Shown: in pieces, positions 52,246-61,577 of the stretch
Position numbering within the stretch: the stretch's first letter is position 1
How the letters are laid out: every line of letters starts with the position of its first letter
NCBI RefSeq assembly: GCF_014982745.1
Contig: NZ_JADCKA010000002.1
Coordinates: forward strand, 186,001 to 250,000
Direction of reading: 5' to 3'
DNA: 64,000 bases
Origin: Gallibacter intestinalis
GTDB lineage: Bacteria > Bacillota > Clostridia > Peptostreptococcales > Anaerovoracaceae
Position numbers and translations under genes: made by a program
Notes under the pieces: model-generated
The model's database searches: none
Told to the model about the DNA's origin: nothing
Seen by the model: the letters and a program-made list of their open reading frames with translations, nothing else

Positions 52246-53273
52246 TACAGTATTCCCTCCGGCATTGTAAATGACTGGAGGCTTTCTTCATCGGTCGGCA
52301 CCACCAGGTCTCCGTCCTCAATAGCCTCTTTAAGAGCGTCAATCTGCTCCTTTAATTCTCCCTTTATATTTCCTGCGTTATCGCTTAAATCGACGCCATC
52401 ATCCTTCATGTAGTAGGTTACATGGCTTCCTTCAAACTTATCCTTAAGTGCAGCCTTGATAAGCTCTGCCAGTCCCGGCTTCATGTTCTTTGTAGCAGAG
52501 CACAGTACATTATCCGAAGCAAGACTTGACTGATCTTTGTCGGCTCCAATTACTGTAAAGCCGTTATCCTTAGCCGCTTTTATAACACCGACACCGGAAG
52601 GTCCTGCCATATGCATTATTACATCTGTGTTTTCGTTTTTAAACATATCTACTGCTGCATCATAGCCCCTATCGCTGTCGTAAAACGAACCCACATAGCC
52701 TCTTACAATCTGAACATCAGGATTTGCTGCCTTTGCGCCGGCTTCATAGCCGTATCCGAAAAGATCCACAGTCGCTCTTTCATCTCCACCGAGAAGTCCT
52801 ATTTTACCTGTTTTGGTTGTCTTTGCAGCTGCATATCCTGCCAAGAAAGCACTTTCGTTATCCGCAAAGCTTATGCTGCTGACATTATCGCTTTCAACCT
52901 GTGAGTCGATTACAGCAAAATAGCTTTCAGGGTTTTCCTCAGCCACTGTTAAAACAGCCTCTTCCATATTGCTTCCTACAGCAACTGTAAGAGTGGCATC
53001 TTCATTTACAGCAGTTTGAATTGCCTCTATGTATTTATCCTTTGAAGACACCTCAAAAAATCTTATATCTATATCCTCATCTTCCTGTACCGCTTCAAGA
53101 GCAGCTAAAGCTTCATCGTTAAAGGAGTGGTCACCTATACCGCCTTCATCGGTTATAACAACCACTAAAGGCTTCATTTCCACAACTTCATTCTGCTTTT
53201 CTGCTGCTGTCTGACATGACGCAAATGTGAAGGCCACGGCAAACACCATAAGCAGCGACATGATTTTTTTCAT
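52245..53273 (-). CDS. BMP/PnrA family substrate-binding lipoprotein
   Basis: The 342-residue protein starts with a lipoprotein signal (lipobox FASC, Cys20). A bilobed basic membrane protein domain follows, with [32 protein letters not shown] and the [14 protein letters not shown] segment. BMP proteins bind purine nucleosides or related compounds for an ABC importer. No ABC ATPase or permease gene is adjacent, so it may share a transporter encoded elsewhere or act as a sensor. An extended -10 promoter lies at 53317-53325. Confidence 0.92.
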   Translation of the reverse strand: MKKIMSLLMVFAVAFTFASCQTAAEKQNEVVEMKPLVVVITDEGGIGDHSFNDEALAALEAVQEDEDIDIRFFEVSSKDKYIEAIQTAVNEDATLTVAVGSNMEEAVLTVAEENPESYFAVIDSQVESDNVSSISFADNESAFLAGYAAAKTTKTGKIGLLGGDERATVDLFGYGYEAGAKAANPDVQIVRGYVGSFYDSDRGYDAAVDMFKNENTDVIMHMAGPSGVGVIKAAKDNGFTVIGADKDQSSLASDNVLCSATKNMKPGLAELIKAALKDKFEGSHVTYYMKDDGVDLSDNAGNIKGELKEQIDALKEAIEDGDLVVPTDEESLQSFTMPEGIL

Positions 53274-53316
53274 AAGTTACTAAGTCCTTTCAAATATTCA
53301 TTTACCCTATTTAATT

Positions 53317-53325
53317 ATTATATCA
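53317..53325 (-). promoter_or_regulatory. Probable internal promoter for the BMP gene
   Basis: TGATATAAT on the minus strand is a perfect extended -10, overlapping the stop codon of the nitrilase gene. No strong -35 box is visible. Confidence 0.45.
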
Positions 53326-54129
53326 TAGAGAAGTTGGATTTAAAATCGGTATCTGAGTTCTTGCTTCCATGACTTCGCTTAAATCAATTTCTGCAGTCAC
53401 TATGGTTTCCTCATACTCAGCCATCTTTATGATTTCTCCCCATGGGCTTACTACGCAGCTGTGTCCATAGGCATCGTAAGGCGCGTTATCATCCAGTGCA
53501 GGAGCGCAAGCGATAATAAAGCTCTGATTATCAACGGCTCTGCCCTGCATTATTATCTGCCAAAATCTAGGGCCGGTAGTCGTATTAAATGCCGCAGGTA
53601 CGATAAATGCCAGCGCACCCATTTCCTTAGTCATCTTATTAAAGTCTCCGGCAAATCTCACATCGTAGCACACGGCAACACCGATTTTACCAAATTCAGT
53701 GTTAACAACTGTCAAATCTTCTCCTGGAGAAAGCACATCGGATTCCTTAAAACGCATTTTGCCCTTTATATCCACATCAAAGAGATGATGCTTTCTGTGC
53801 TTTCCTATAATCTCACCTTGTCTGTCAAAGACATAGCAGGTGTTGTAAACCTTATCTTCATCAAGCTCAGATATGGTGCCGCCAAATAGGTATACACCGA
53901 ACTCTTTAGCCAAAGCAGAAAGTTCTTTAATGCTCTTGCTATCATTTTCATACTCGCCGTAATCTCTGAAAAACTTTGTGCCGTAAGGACAGTTCCACAT
54001 TTCAGGAAGCACGATAATATCCGCTCCTGAGGCTGCCGCTTCCGCAACCTTTTTCTTCATTTTTTCAATGGTTTTATCCTTATCGGAAAAGCCTTTCATC
54101 TGTACCAATGCTAATTTTATCTTGCTCAT
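53323..54129 (-). CDS. Carbon-nitrogen hydrolase (Nit2/omega-amidase-like)
   Basis: The 268-residue nitrilase-superfamily enzyme has the catalytic triad: Glu in VLPEMWNCPY near 43, Lys in GKHRKHHLFD near 113, and Cys in GVAVCYDVRF near 154. The YDVRF sequence and length resemble Nit2, the omega-amidase that hydrolyses alpha-ketoglutaramate. It overlaps the Nudix gene by 4 bp. Substrate remains unproven. Confidence 0.92.
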   Translation of the reverse strand: MSKIKLALVQMKGFSDKDKTIEKMKKKVAEAAASGADIIVLPEMWNCPYGTKFFRDYGEYENDSKSIKELSALAKEFGVYLFGGTISELDEDKVYNTCYVFDRQGEIIGKHRKHHLFDVDIKGKMRFKESDVLSPGEDLTVVNTEFGKIGVAVCYDVRFAGDFNKMTKEMGALAFIVPAAFNTTTGPRFWQIIMQGRAVDNQSFIIACAPALDDNAPYDAYGHSCVVSPWGEIIKMAEYEETIVTAEIDLSEVMEARTQIPILNPTSL

Positions 54130-54752
54130 TTCTTTTCTCCCTTAAGTATCTGAACCATGTTTCTTGTTATTCTTGCGGTAAGTCCCCATATTGCCTTGTC
54201 CTCATAGTTATATATAGGCACCTCCGCATTGCTGCTTCTCCATTTGTAATCCGGCGATATATGTGCCTTTTCAAAGGGGAAATCAGCTCTGTTAAACTGC
54301 TTTAAATCAACGATATGTACCTCTGGGTCATTGTGCATAAACCATTCTAAAGGAACAGTAAAAACCTGATCAACTTCCGCTTCGTTTAATTTTACATTTT
54401 CATATGCAGATCTCGGAATTGTTGCCATAAAGCTGTACATCGTAAAATTAGCCTGGGTTATAAGTCTATCCCCTTCGGCAAAAATTTCTATACACCTTGG
54501 CGGGATACCGATTTCCTCACAGGTTTCCCTTATGGCTGCCTCTCTGGCAGTCTCTCCAGGCTCTATCGCTCCGCCCGGAAAGCACACCTCTCCCGGCTGA
54601 GTCGGAATTACCTGTGAGCGAATTTCATAGAGAATATGAATTTCTCCGTCTATTTCAACAAAAGGCACAAGCACCGAAAAGAATGTGTGCCTTCCCACAG
54701 TCGATAGTTTTCTGTTTTGAAGTTTATCCTTTATCTGTTCAATATTTATCAT
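54126..54752 (-). CDS. Nudix hydrolase, CoA pyrophosphatase-like (NudL)
   Basis: The 208-residue protein has a complete Nudix box (GGAIEPGETAREAAIRETCEEIGI by position 60-83) preceded by the CoA-specific GEVCFPGG segment. Such enzymes hydrolyse CoA and acyl-CoAs to 3',5'-ADP and phosphopantetheine derivatives. It lies one base after the EamA gene and overlaps the nitrilase gene. Confidence 0.9.
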   Translation of the reverse strand: MINIEQIKDKLQNRKLSTVGRHTFFSVLVPFVEIDGEIHILYEIRSQVIPTQPGEVCFPGGAIEPGETAREAAIRETCEEIGIPPRCIEIFAEGDRLITQANFTMYSFMATIPRSAYENVKLNEAEVDQVFTVPLEWFMHNDPEVHIVDLKQFNRADFPFEKAHISPDYKWRSSNAEVPIYNYEDKAIWGLTARITRNMVQILKGEKK

Positions 54753-54753
54753 A

Positions 54754-55635
54754 TCACTTTTTATTTTCCCTTAAATTTACAAAGGAAGCTATAAGCACCA
54801 AAATGATACCTACAATGGAGTTCCAATAAATACTTTCGTGAAGTATAAGCACAGCCAATATCGGAGCGATGGCCGGTTTTATGAAAAATGTTACCGAACC
54901 TGTAACCGCATTGGAATATTTAATTGCAATAAAGTAAAACAGATATCCCAAGCCTGTTACAAATACGCTTACATAAAGCACAGGAAGGATGTTATCCATA
55001 TTTATACCGGCTATAATCGGCTTTCCTATTATGAGATTTATTACGGCAAGCACAATGGAGCCTTCAATGAAACTAAAGCTTGTCTGAACAAAGATGCCCA
55101 CCTGATCAGTTGCCTTCTTTCCCATAACCGTATAAAGGCCAAATGCCGCTGCGCCTATAAGCACCAGAACAACTCCAAGAACTGTATTTCCCTCTTGCAT
55201 ATCCCACGGCTTTATCATAAACAGCGCACCGATGATACCTACAAAAATTGCAATAATCTTATTTCGTGAAATCTTTTCATTGTCGATTATCCTTGCAAAT
55301 ATCAATGTAAACAAGGTGTTCATGGAAATGAGCACCGATGCCGTTGCCGCATTGCTTTTAAGCACTCCTATCTGGAAAATAAGCATACTTACAGGTATAC
55401 ATATTATACCCACAAGACCAAGATACAAAAACTGCTTTATATCCAGTCTGATATCGTTATCCCTCATTTCCTTAATGGCAAACGGCAGTAAAAGAAGACC
55501 GCCGATAAAAAATCTCACTGCCGTCAGCTGAAAGGAATCTATACTGCTTCCGGCAATTTTTAAGGCAATTTCCATGGTGCCAAATAAAAATGCCGCCATG
55601 ATAACGCCGATGTAAACTTTATATCTGTCCTTCAT
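54754..55635 (-). CDS. EamA/DMT superfamily transporter
   Basis: The 293-residue protein has ten membrane segments in two repeated EamA halves (RFFIGGLLLLPFA in the first and SFSFIEGSIVLAVI in the second). It probably exports a metabolite or amino acid. It heads the operon running to yitT. A perfect 12-bp palindrome, CACAAATTTGTG (55649-55660), sits just before the ACAGGAG site and may regulate it. Confidence 0.92.
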   Translation of the reverse strand: MKDRYKVYIGVIMAAFLFGTMEIALKIAGSSIDSFQLTAVRFFIGGLLLLPFAIKEMRDNDIRLDIKQFLYLGLVGIICIPVSMLIFQIGVLKSNAATASVLISMNTLFTLIFARIIDNEKISRNKIIAIFVGIIGALFMIKPWDMQEGNTVLGVVLVLIGAAAFGLYTVMGKKATDQVGIFVQTSFSFIEGSIVLAVINLIIGKPIIAGINMDNILPVLYVSVFVTGLGYLFYFIAIKYSNAVTGSVTFFIKPAIAPILAVLILHESIYWNSIVGIILVLIASFVNLRENKK

Positions 55636-55702
55636 AGTTGCTCCTGTTCACAAATTTGTGTTTGACCTACTAACAATTCTCTCCGAGAAATTAGGTTATG
55701 TC

Positions 55703-55740
55703 ATAAAAATAAGACAGTGCCTAATGTCTTAAGCACTGTC
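55703..55740 (-). terminator. Terminator after the P-loop protein gene
   Basis: GACAGTGC and GCACTGTC form an 8-bp stem with a 12-nt loop, followed on the minus strand by TTATTTTTATG. Confidence 0.85.
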
Positions 55741-55755
55741 GATATGTTTATATGA

Positions 55756-56178
55756 TTAATTCAGTATTTCGCAGTCGGAAAAATCTACGCCTATCATTTC
55801 TTCTTTTTCAGCACTTAAACTTACCACGAATTCAATATCATAAATCTTAGAGAGCTTTTTAAGTCTTTCAATGAATTCAGGCAGGTTACCAAGAGATACA
55901 TCCGCATGCTTGAGTATACCGTCTATGAAAATCATTTCTATGTCATGGTTTGAGCTGATTATACCATACAGGAATCCGATATATTCATCGCTGTTTGTGA
56001 TGTGAGGGAAATCCTCCATGCATATAACTCTCATTGAATGCTTGAGATCAAATATAAGTCTGTGGTTTTTATTGATAAATATTACATCCCCTTTGAGTTC
56101 ATCGACCTTTTCGTTGGCCAGATCAACCATCTGCTTTGTCTTTCCGCTGCCTTTTCTTCCAACTAATAACTTAACCAT
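55756..56178 (-). CDS. Small P-loop NTPase of unknown function
   Basis: The 140-residue protein has a Walker A motif at the very start (GRKGSGKTKQM, residues about 7-17) and a Walker B-like IEMIFIDGIL near 80. The rest is a compact alpha/beta domain. It resembles a conserved clostridial protein sometimes mis-named PilT-like, but lacks the size and motifs of a real PilT. Start 56178 has a perfect AAGGAGG site; the upstream frame to 56241 runs through the promoter. It stands alone, with its own promoter and terminator. Confidence 0.85.
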   Translation of the reverse strand: MVKLLVGRKGSGKTKQMVDLANEKVDELKGDVIFINKNHRLIFDLKHSMRVICMEDFPHITNSDEYIGFLYGIISSNHDIEMIFIDGILKHADVSLGNLPEFIERLKKLSKIYDIEFVVSLSAEKEEMIGVDFSDCEILN

Positions 56179-56212
56179 AATAGTTTCCTCCTTCTTGGTG
56201 TGCTTTTGTTTT

Positions 56213-56241
56213 ATTATACATGTTTGAATGTTGTTTATCAA
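56213..56241 (-). promoter_or_regulatory. Promoter for the P-loop protein gene
   Basis: Minus-strand TTGATA (56236-56241) and TATAAT (56213-56218) have a 17-nt spacer. Confidence 0.75.
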
Positions 56242-56767
56242 CCGTTAATTTCATTAACTTTAATTAGTTTTGATTGAAATTTCAATGATTACAGAGCGTA
56301 CAAATTATTAGTGGATTTGTAAAATATTATTATTACTTATTGGAATTTGCATCGAATTTGCTAGACTTAATCTAATATTTTTCCAGTAAACATTATACTT
56401 ATCTCAGCAGAAGCCATGGAAAATTCAAAAGATGTAAAAGAAACCTGAATATTATTTGCCTTAGACAACATCATCAATATTCCATTGGATACTAAACGAT
56501 AAGTTTAATGACAACTTCATCTCAATATGTTACTTTACATATATAACCATAACTAGTTACCTCTGACGGCAATTGGAGCCCGAGCGACACTGACCAGTTG
56601 TGGTTATTTTTGTTACAATAATTAAAATGCATTTGACATTATCTAATAATATCTAACGTGCAACGATACGTTGCGCCAATGTTAACTTTCGTTGCTTTAC
56701 TTAAAAATCATAGCTATGGCACCATAAAGGTAGATAATTTATAAACTTAAAATAAGGAGTATCTTCC
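56242..56767. other. Gene-poor, AT-rich stretch with possible decayed coding sequence
   Basis: No intact gene is visible. A palindrome ATTGAAATTTCAAT lies at 56273-56286 and a GCAACG-ata-CGTTGC dyad at 56660-56674. On the minus strand there are two protein-like stretches, about 27 codons near 56530-56615 and about 44 codons near 56370-56505, separated by a stop and a frame change. They may be the remains of one gene, but I cannot name it. The short GC-rich patch near 56565-56600 differs from its surroundings. Confidence 0.35.
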
Positions 56768-57028
56768 ATGGAAACTATAGCTATTTTGTTTATGCTGATT
56801 TTAGCTAATTTAATTTATATCGCTTTGAGTTGTTACTACAAAACAAAAAAAGAAGACCTTGTAAAAATGCATCCTATCATTTTTGAAGGTCTTATCAGTT
56901 CATTTCTTTTTTATATTGCTTTCATAATATATGTCATTACAAATATCCACTTTTTACTGGCTATTGGAATGGCAATATCTGCAATCATTGCTCAAATTTG
57001 CAGTTGGTTTTTGCGAAAAAATAGATAA
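56768..57028 (+). CDS. Small membrane protein of unknown function
   Basis: The 86-residue protein has three membrane segments (about 1-21, 37-57 and 60-80) and a basic C-terminus (WFLRKNR). An AAGGAG ribosome site lies 9-10 nt before the ATG, which supports a real gene despite its size. It stands alone on the plus strand and ends one base before the convergent rlmN stop codon. I recognise no family. Confidence 0.6.
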   Translation: METIAILFMLILANLIYIALSCYYKTKKEDLVKMHPIIFEGLISSFLFYIAFIIYVITNIHFLLAIGMAISAIIAQICSWFLRKNR

Positions 57029-57029
57029 T

Positions 57030-58064
57030 CTACTGTTTTTTCGAAAGTCTCAACTGTCCGCAGGCACCGTCTATGTCGCTTCCCAGCTCCCGTCTTACCG
57101 TTGCGGCGATGCCGCTACTTTCAAGCCTTTGGGCGATTTCTTCAGCTCGTTTTCTTGCTGCCGGTTCCAGCCCCGTTTCCTTCACCTTATTTAAAGGAAT
57201 CAGATTGACATGGCAGAGCATACCTCGAAGTTTTCCAATAAGCTCGCTGATATTAGCATCGCTATCATTTACTTCGGAAACGAGTGTATATTCAAATGTA
57301 ATTCTCCTACCCGTTTCCTTGGTATAATCTCTGCACGCAGCAAGCAGCTTATCCATATTGTAGCTGTCGTTTACAGGCATCATTTCGCTTCGTATTTTAT
57401 CGTTCGGTGCATGAAGAGAAATCGCCAAATTTACCTGTGGAAAGTCTTTGGCAAACTGTCCGATTTTAGGCACAATACCGCATGTGGAAACCGTTATATT
57501 CCTCATACCGATGTTTAAGCCATCCTTGTGGTTTATCATACTTATGAAGCGGCTTATTTCCTCATAATTATCAAAGGGCTCACCGGTGCCCATTACAACC
57601 ACATGACCTATTTTTTCACCGGTATCTCGCTGGGCTGCAATTATCTGATCTGCAATTTCTCCTGCCGTAAGATTTCTGCGAAGGCCGTCCAGCGTTGAAG
57701 CGCAAAATCTGCATCCCATCCTGCAACCTGCCTGAGACGAAACGCAAAGAGTATTACCGTATTTATATTTCATAAATACGCTTTCTATACGATTGCCGTC
57801 TTCAAGTTCAAAGAGATATTTTCTCGTTCCGTCTGTTTTGCTTTTCTGTACCGTAACGATTTCAAGGGAAGATATGTACGCTTCGCTGTCCAGTCTTTCT
57901 ATCAAGGACTTTGAGAGATTTCTCATATCGGAAAAGTCAGTAACTCCCTTATAAATCCATGAGTACACCTGCTTTGCGCGAAAGCCCTTTTCTCCTATGC
58001 CCTCAAACCACTGACGCAGCTCGTCTATTTCCATGTTCTTAATATCTGTCTTATTCTTTTCCAT
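57030..58064 (-). CDS. rlmN: Dual-specificity 23S rRNA/tRNA adenine-C2 methyltransferase
   Basis: The 344-residue radical SAM enzyme has CRMGCRFCAS near 115-124 binding [4Fe-4S], GTGEPFDNYE, and the catalytic Cys near the C-terminus in the DIDGACGQLR segment. It methylates C2 of A2503 in 23S rRNA and A37 in some tRNAs. The second methylated Cys and the RELGSDID segment are typical of RlmN rather than Cfr. The neighbouring gene 9 nt upstream is a small membrane-anchored protein. Confidence 0.96.
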   Translation of the reverse strand: MEKNKTDIKNMEIDELRQWFEGIGEKGFRAKQVYSWIYKGVTDFSDMRNLSKSLIERLDSEAYISSLEIVTVQKSKTDGTRKYLFELEDGNRIESVFMKYKYGNTLCVSSQAGCRMGCRFCASTLDGLRRNLTAGEIADQIIAAQRDTGEKIGHVVVMGTGEPFDNYEEISRFISMINHKDGLNIGMRNITVSTCGIVPKIGQFAKDFPQVNLAISLHAPNDKIRSEMMPVNDSYNMDKLLAACRDYTKETGRRITFEYTLVSEVNDSDANISELIGKLRGMLCHVNLIPLNKVKETGLEPAARKRAEEIAQRLESSGIAATVRRELGSDIDGACGQLRLSKKQ

Positions 58065-58073
58065 AACACTACT

Positions 58074-58523
58074 TTAGAGGTCGTTTTTAAGATCCTCAAT
58101 TGTCATATCTCTCATTTCTTTTGGAACGACAACGTTGTATCCGAGCGAAGCAAATACAGAGTTTACTTCTGTAGATTCTCCGTATTTAAGATAACCTTCG
58201 GCATAAATCAAATAATCATCATACCACTTCTCACCTTTAAGGTCTGCCATTGTCTTTTCGTCCAGTTCTCCGTTTAGACTCTTATCCAGCCAATCCTTGT
58301 ATTCCTGTGTACCTTCACGATACTTTATTTCATGGGTGTCCATGAAGTGGTCGGTTAACATATACATATCGTAAACGGTAGTTCCGCCATTTGCTTCCAC
58401 CTGGTTAGGACTTGTTACAGAGTAAAATATCGCTCTGGAACACACATATACTCCAAAGAGTATCCATATTATGAGAAGCACCTTTTTCCATGTAAATTTC
58501 TTTGCTCCGTTTTTTGTTGTCAT
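58074..58523 (-). CDS. Membrane-anchored protein of unknown function
   Basis: The 149-residue protein has a short basic N-terminus, one membrane segment (about 15-33), and an acidic extracellular part with many Tyr and Asp. No domain is recognised. It starts 2 nt after the VanZ-like gene and precedes rlmN by 9 nt, so it probably belongs to their transcript. Confidence 0.75.
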   Translation of the reverse strand: MTTKNGAKKFTWKKVLLIIWILFGVYVCSRAIFYSVTSPNQVEANGGTTVYDMYMLTDHFMDTHEIKYREGTQEYKDWLDKSLNGELDEKTMADLKGEKWYDDYLIYAEGYLKYGESTEVNSVFASLGYNVVVPKEMRDMTIEDLKNDL

Positions 58524-58525
58524 CG

Positions 58526-59050
58526 TTACACCTTTCCATCTTTATTTGTATTAGCACTATGCAATAGTTTAACACAAAATCCAACCAATAGATATATGCC
58601 ATATCCAATGATACTACCTATGAAATTAAAAATAACATCATCAATATCTATTATTCTGAATGTAAATCCTGCCATTAAAGCAATACCAAGCTGCAAAAAT
58701 TCTATTATTACGCCAATGAAAACACTTAGCAAAAGCATTCTTTTTGCTGAAATATCTTTGTAAATACATGGTATCAAAAATCCAAAAGGAACAGTCATTA
58801 TGATATTCAGTATGCCGTTTTGAGTCAATCCTTCTGAAAATGGTACTAAGTTTATCCTGTCCCATATATTATACTCCAAATCTATAAATTCAATTGGAAA
58901 CAAAGTTTTTTCAATTACCATCATAAGATAAACAAACATTAGTATTTGAAATACATAACGCTTTTTATTTTTGTACCATTTTCCCATCAATGTCAGTACT
59001 GCAAATATAATAATTCCTATACATATTGTCGAAATATCAAAATCAATCAT
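58526..59050 (-). CDS. VanZ-like family membrane protein
   Basis: This 174-residue protein has four or five membrane segments. The loop NLVPFSEG and the NIIMTVPFGFLIPCIY and IIEFLQLGI segments match VanZ-like proteins. Members near vancomycin genes give low-level teicoplanin resistance, but most chromosomal copies, as here, have no known role. No van genes are nearby. It precedes the membrane-anchored protein gene by 2 nt. Confidence 0.88.
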   Translation of the reverse strand: MIDFDISTICIGIIIFAVLTLMGKWYKNKKRYVFQILMFVYLMMVIEKTLFPIEFIDLEYNIWDRINLVPFSEGLTQNGILNIIMTVPFGFLIPCIYKDISAKRMLLLSVFIGVIIEFLQLGIALMAGFTFRIIDIDDVIFNFIGSIIGYGIYLLVGFCVKLLHSANTNKDGKV

Positions 59051-59118
59051 AATCTATCTCTCCTTTTACACATGCTAACATGTCACATGTTCGTAAGCAA
59101 TATAAATAGAAAAAAGCA

Positions 59119-59149
59119 ATCAAAAAGGCTGACACATCGGTCAGCCTTT
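59119..59149 (-). terminator. Terminator after the cupin gene
   Basis: AAAGGCTGAC and GTCAGCCTTT form a perfect 10-bp stem with a 6-nt loop, followed by TTTTTG on the minus strand. Confidence 0.88.
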
Positions 59150-59162
59150 GCATACATTTTAT

Positions 59163-59513
59163 TTACTTGTTAAGTATCAGCGCAACCATCTCAATATCGC
59201 CGGTGCTGTCGTTAACCAGTCCGTGCCAGTCGCCTTCCTTACAATAGGTCACATCTCCGGCTTCCACCATATAAGTGGTACCGTTATCGTTGTATGTTCC
59301 CTTTCCTTTGAGAATATAATATGTCTCAGTATTTCCGTTATGCTGATGATAGCCGATTTCACATCCCGGCTTTAATATGATCTTTGCGAAAAGTCCGCAG
59401 CCTTCGCCTCTTTCCTCTTCGGAAATCAGAGCTTCCTTAAGTATGTATCCGGCACCGCCTTGAGCACCTACATTTTTTTCAACTTTTCTTTCGCCTGTTT
59501 TAGTCATTGACAT
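59163..59513 (-). CDS. Single-domain cupin protein
   Basis: The 116-residue protein has one cupin barrel: metal ligands in GYHQHNGNTETYYILKG (His, His, Glu) and the later His in GDWHGLVN. It may bind a metal and a small ligand; no enzyme activity can be assigned. ATG 59513 has GGAGGTG 6 nt upstream and is preferred over the codon at 59528. It lies 30 nt after the ATPase subunit D gene with no terminator between, so it may be cotranscribed with the ATPase operon. Confidence 0.88.
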   Translation of the reverse strand: MSMTKTGERKVEKNVGAQGGAGYILKEALISEEERGEGCGLFAKIILKPGCEIGYHQHNGNTETYYILKGKGTYNDNGTTYMVEAGDVTYCKEGDWHGLVNDSTGDIEMVALILNK

Positions 59514-59543
59514 GTCCTTCACCTCCACTATATATACAGTATA

Positions 59544-60197
59544 TCACATTTCGTAGTGATGAGCTTCCTTTAGCATCATATCCTTTACTTTCATAAGCCT
59601 AACCTGGGAGCTTCGCTCGTTTTCGTCAAGCTTCATTGTGATATACTTTATATTTTCCTGGGTCTCTGGGATTATAACATGTTCTAGTGCGTTTACCCTT
59701 CTGCGAGTCTTTTCTATTTCAGAAGCCATCATCTGACAGGCTTTTTCAACCTCCGCGAGTCTTAGCATATCCGGCAGTACATCGTCAAGGGATTTTACCG
59801 CATCATCAAGATCTCCCGATGTAAAGGCAAATCCGTATGGATAAATATCAGCTGCATCGCCGGTTCTCGTCTTTATATCAAAGACTGGAATGTCAACGCT
59901 CATTACGTTTCTCGATGATACATCGACACTGACCTCCTGCTTTGGCATCATAAGTGCCGTTTTAATTTCAGCGGAAGTCATGGCGGCTCTGGCTATGACA
60001 AACTTTCTGTTTGCCTGCCTTATGCCTTCTTCTACTTTTTTACGCAGAGTCATGTTTTCTCTTACCATATCCATAAACTGACGCATCAGCTCGTCTCTTT
60101 TATCCTTGAGAAGCTTATGACCTCTCACCGCCGTAACAAGCTTCTTTTTTAATCTGGTCAGCTCCATTCTGGTAGGTATTACATTTCCGGCTGCCAT
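59544..60197 (-). CDS. ntpD: A/V-type ATPase subunit D (central stalk)
   Basis: The 217-residue subunit D begins with the signature VIPTRMELTRLKKKL and has the long helical coiled coil of the central rotor shaft, with the RRVNALEHVIIPETQ segment near the C-terminus. It connects the A3B3 catalytic head to the rotor ring. It is the last ATPase gene here and starts 3 nt after subunit B. Confidence 0.95.
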   Translation of the reverse strand: MAAGNVIPTRMELTRLKKKLVTAVRGHKLLKDKRDELMRQFMDMVRENMTLRKKVEEGIRQANRKFVIARAAMTSAEIKTALMMPKQEVSVDVSSRNVMSVDIPVFDIKTRTGDAADIYPYGFAFTSGDLDDAVKSLDDVLPDMLRLAEVEKACQMMASEIEKTRRRVNALEHVIIPETQENIKYITMKLDENERSSQVRLMKVKDMMLKEAHHYEM

Positions 60198-60200
60198 AAA

Positions 60201-61577
60201 CTACACCTGCTTTCCGTAATACTCGTCTAGGAATTTATCATCAATTCGTTTAAGCTCGCTTCGTGGAAGCATGGAAAGAAGCTTCCAACCTATATTAAGT
60301 GTCTCCTCTATGCTTCTATCGTTATCATACCCTTGTGATACATATTCATTTTCAAAGGCATCGGCAAATTTAGCATACATAATATCTATTTCAGTTAACG
60401 CTGCTTCACCAAGGATTACCATCAGTTCCTTGGCATCCTTGCCTCTGGCATATGCTGCAAAAAGCTGATTCATGGTGTTGCTGTGGTCTGCTCTAGTCTT
60501 GCCTTCTCCTATACCCTTATCCTTTAATCGAGAAAGAGACGGCAGTACATCAATCGGTGGCTTAACGCCTTTTCTGTAAAGGTCTCTGCCTAGGATAATC
60601 TGACCTTCCGTAATATAGCCTGTAAGGTCAGGTATAGGATGAGTCTTATCATCTTCAGGCATTGTAAGAATAGGAATCATTGTGATGCTTCCCGTTTTGC
60701 CTATCTGACGGCCTGCTCTCTCATAGAGGGTAGCGAGGTCAGTATACATATAGCCAGGATAGCCTCTTCTGCCAGGGACTTCCTTTCTTGCTGCCGACAC
60801 CTCACGAAGAGCATCCGCATAGTTTGTTATATCCGTCATTATTACAAGCACATGCATGTCCTTTTCAAAAGCAAGATACTCCGCACATGTGAGAGCCATT
60901 TTAGGAGTTGCAATACGCTCGATGGCAGGGTCGTTGGCAAGATTGGAAAACATAACGGTCCTGTCAATGGCACCTGTTTCCTTAAAGCTTTCCACAAAGA
61001 AGTCCGCTTCTTCAAAGGTAATACCGATTGCCGCAAATACAACGGCAAAGTTTTCGTCTTTACCCAGCACCTTTGCCTGTCTTGCTATCTGTGCTGCCAG
61101 CTGAGCATGAGGCATACCGGAGGCCGAAAATATAGGCAGCTTCTGACCTCTTACCAGGGTGTTAAGTCCGTCTATGGCAGAAACTCCTGTCTGTATAAAT
61201 TCCGAAGGATACTGTCTTGCAGCAGGATTCATAGGCGTTCCGTTAATGTTCATTCGCTTTTCCGGAAGTATCTCAGGGCCGCCGTCAATAGGGCTTCCCA
61301 GTCCGTTAAAGACTCTACCAAGCATATCCTCGCTTACTCCAAGTTCCATGCTTCTGCCTAAAAATCTTACTTTACTGTTGGAAAGGTTTATACCTGTGGA
61401 AGCGTCAAAAAGCTGCACCAAAGCATTTGTACCGTCCACCTCAAGGACTTTACATCTTCTTACCTCGCCGTCAACCAGCTCGATTTCACCCAGTTCGTCA
61501 TATGTAACACCCTCTACGCCTTCAATGAGCATAAGAGGTCCTGATATTTCTTTTATAGTTCTATATTCCTTGGGCAC
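60201..61577 (-). CDS. ntpB: A/V-type ATPase subunit B (non-catalytic)
   Basis: The 458-residue subunit B has the expected nucleotide-binding fold but not the P-loop of the A subunit. It shows [56 protein letters not shown] and QIILGRDLY. It is non-catalytic and alternates with A in the head. It is one base from ntpA and 3 nt from ntpD. Confidence 0.96.
   Translation of the reverse strand: MPKEYRTIKEISGPLMLIEGVEGVTYDELGEIELVDGEVRRCKVLEVDGTNALVQLFDASTGINLSNSKVRFLGRSMELGVSEDMLGRVFNGLGSPIDGGPEILPEKRMNINGTPMNPAARQYPSEFIQTGVSAIDGLNTLVRGQKLPIFSASGMPHAQLAAQIARQAKVLGKDENFAVVFAAIGITFEEADFFVESFKETGAIDRTVMFSNLANDPAIERIATPKMALTCAEYLAFEKDMHVLVIMTDITNYADALREVSAARKEVPGRRGYPGYMYTDLATLYERAGRQIGKTGSITMIPILTMPEDDKTHPIPDLTGYITEGQIILGRDLYRKGVKPPIDVLPSLSRLKDKGIGEGKTRADHSNTMNQLFAAYARGKDAKELMVILGEAALTEIDIMYAKFADAFENEYVSQGYDNDRSIEETLNIGWKLLSMLPRSELKRIDDKFLDEYYGKQV

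Noticed and set aside
58526-59050. Glycopeptide resistance locus
   Set aside because: A lone VanZ-like protein without vanHAX or vanRS is not evidence of resistance.
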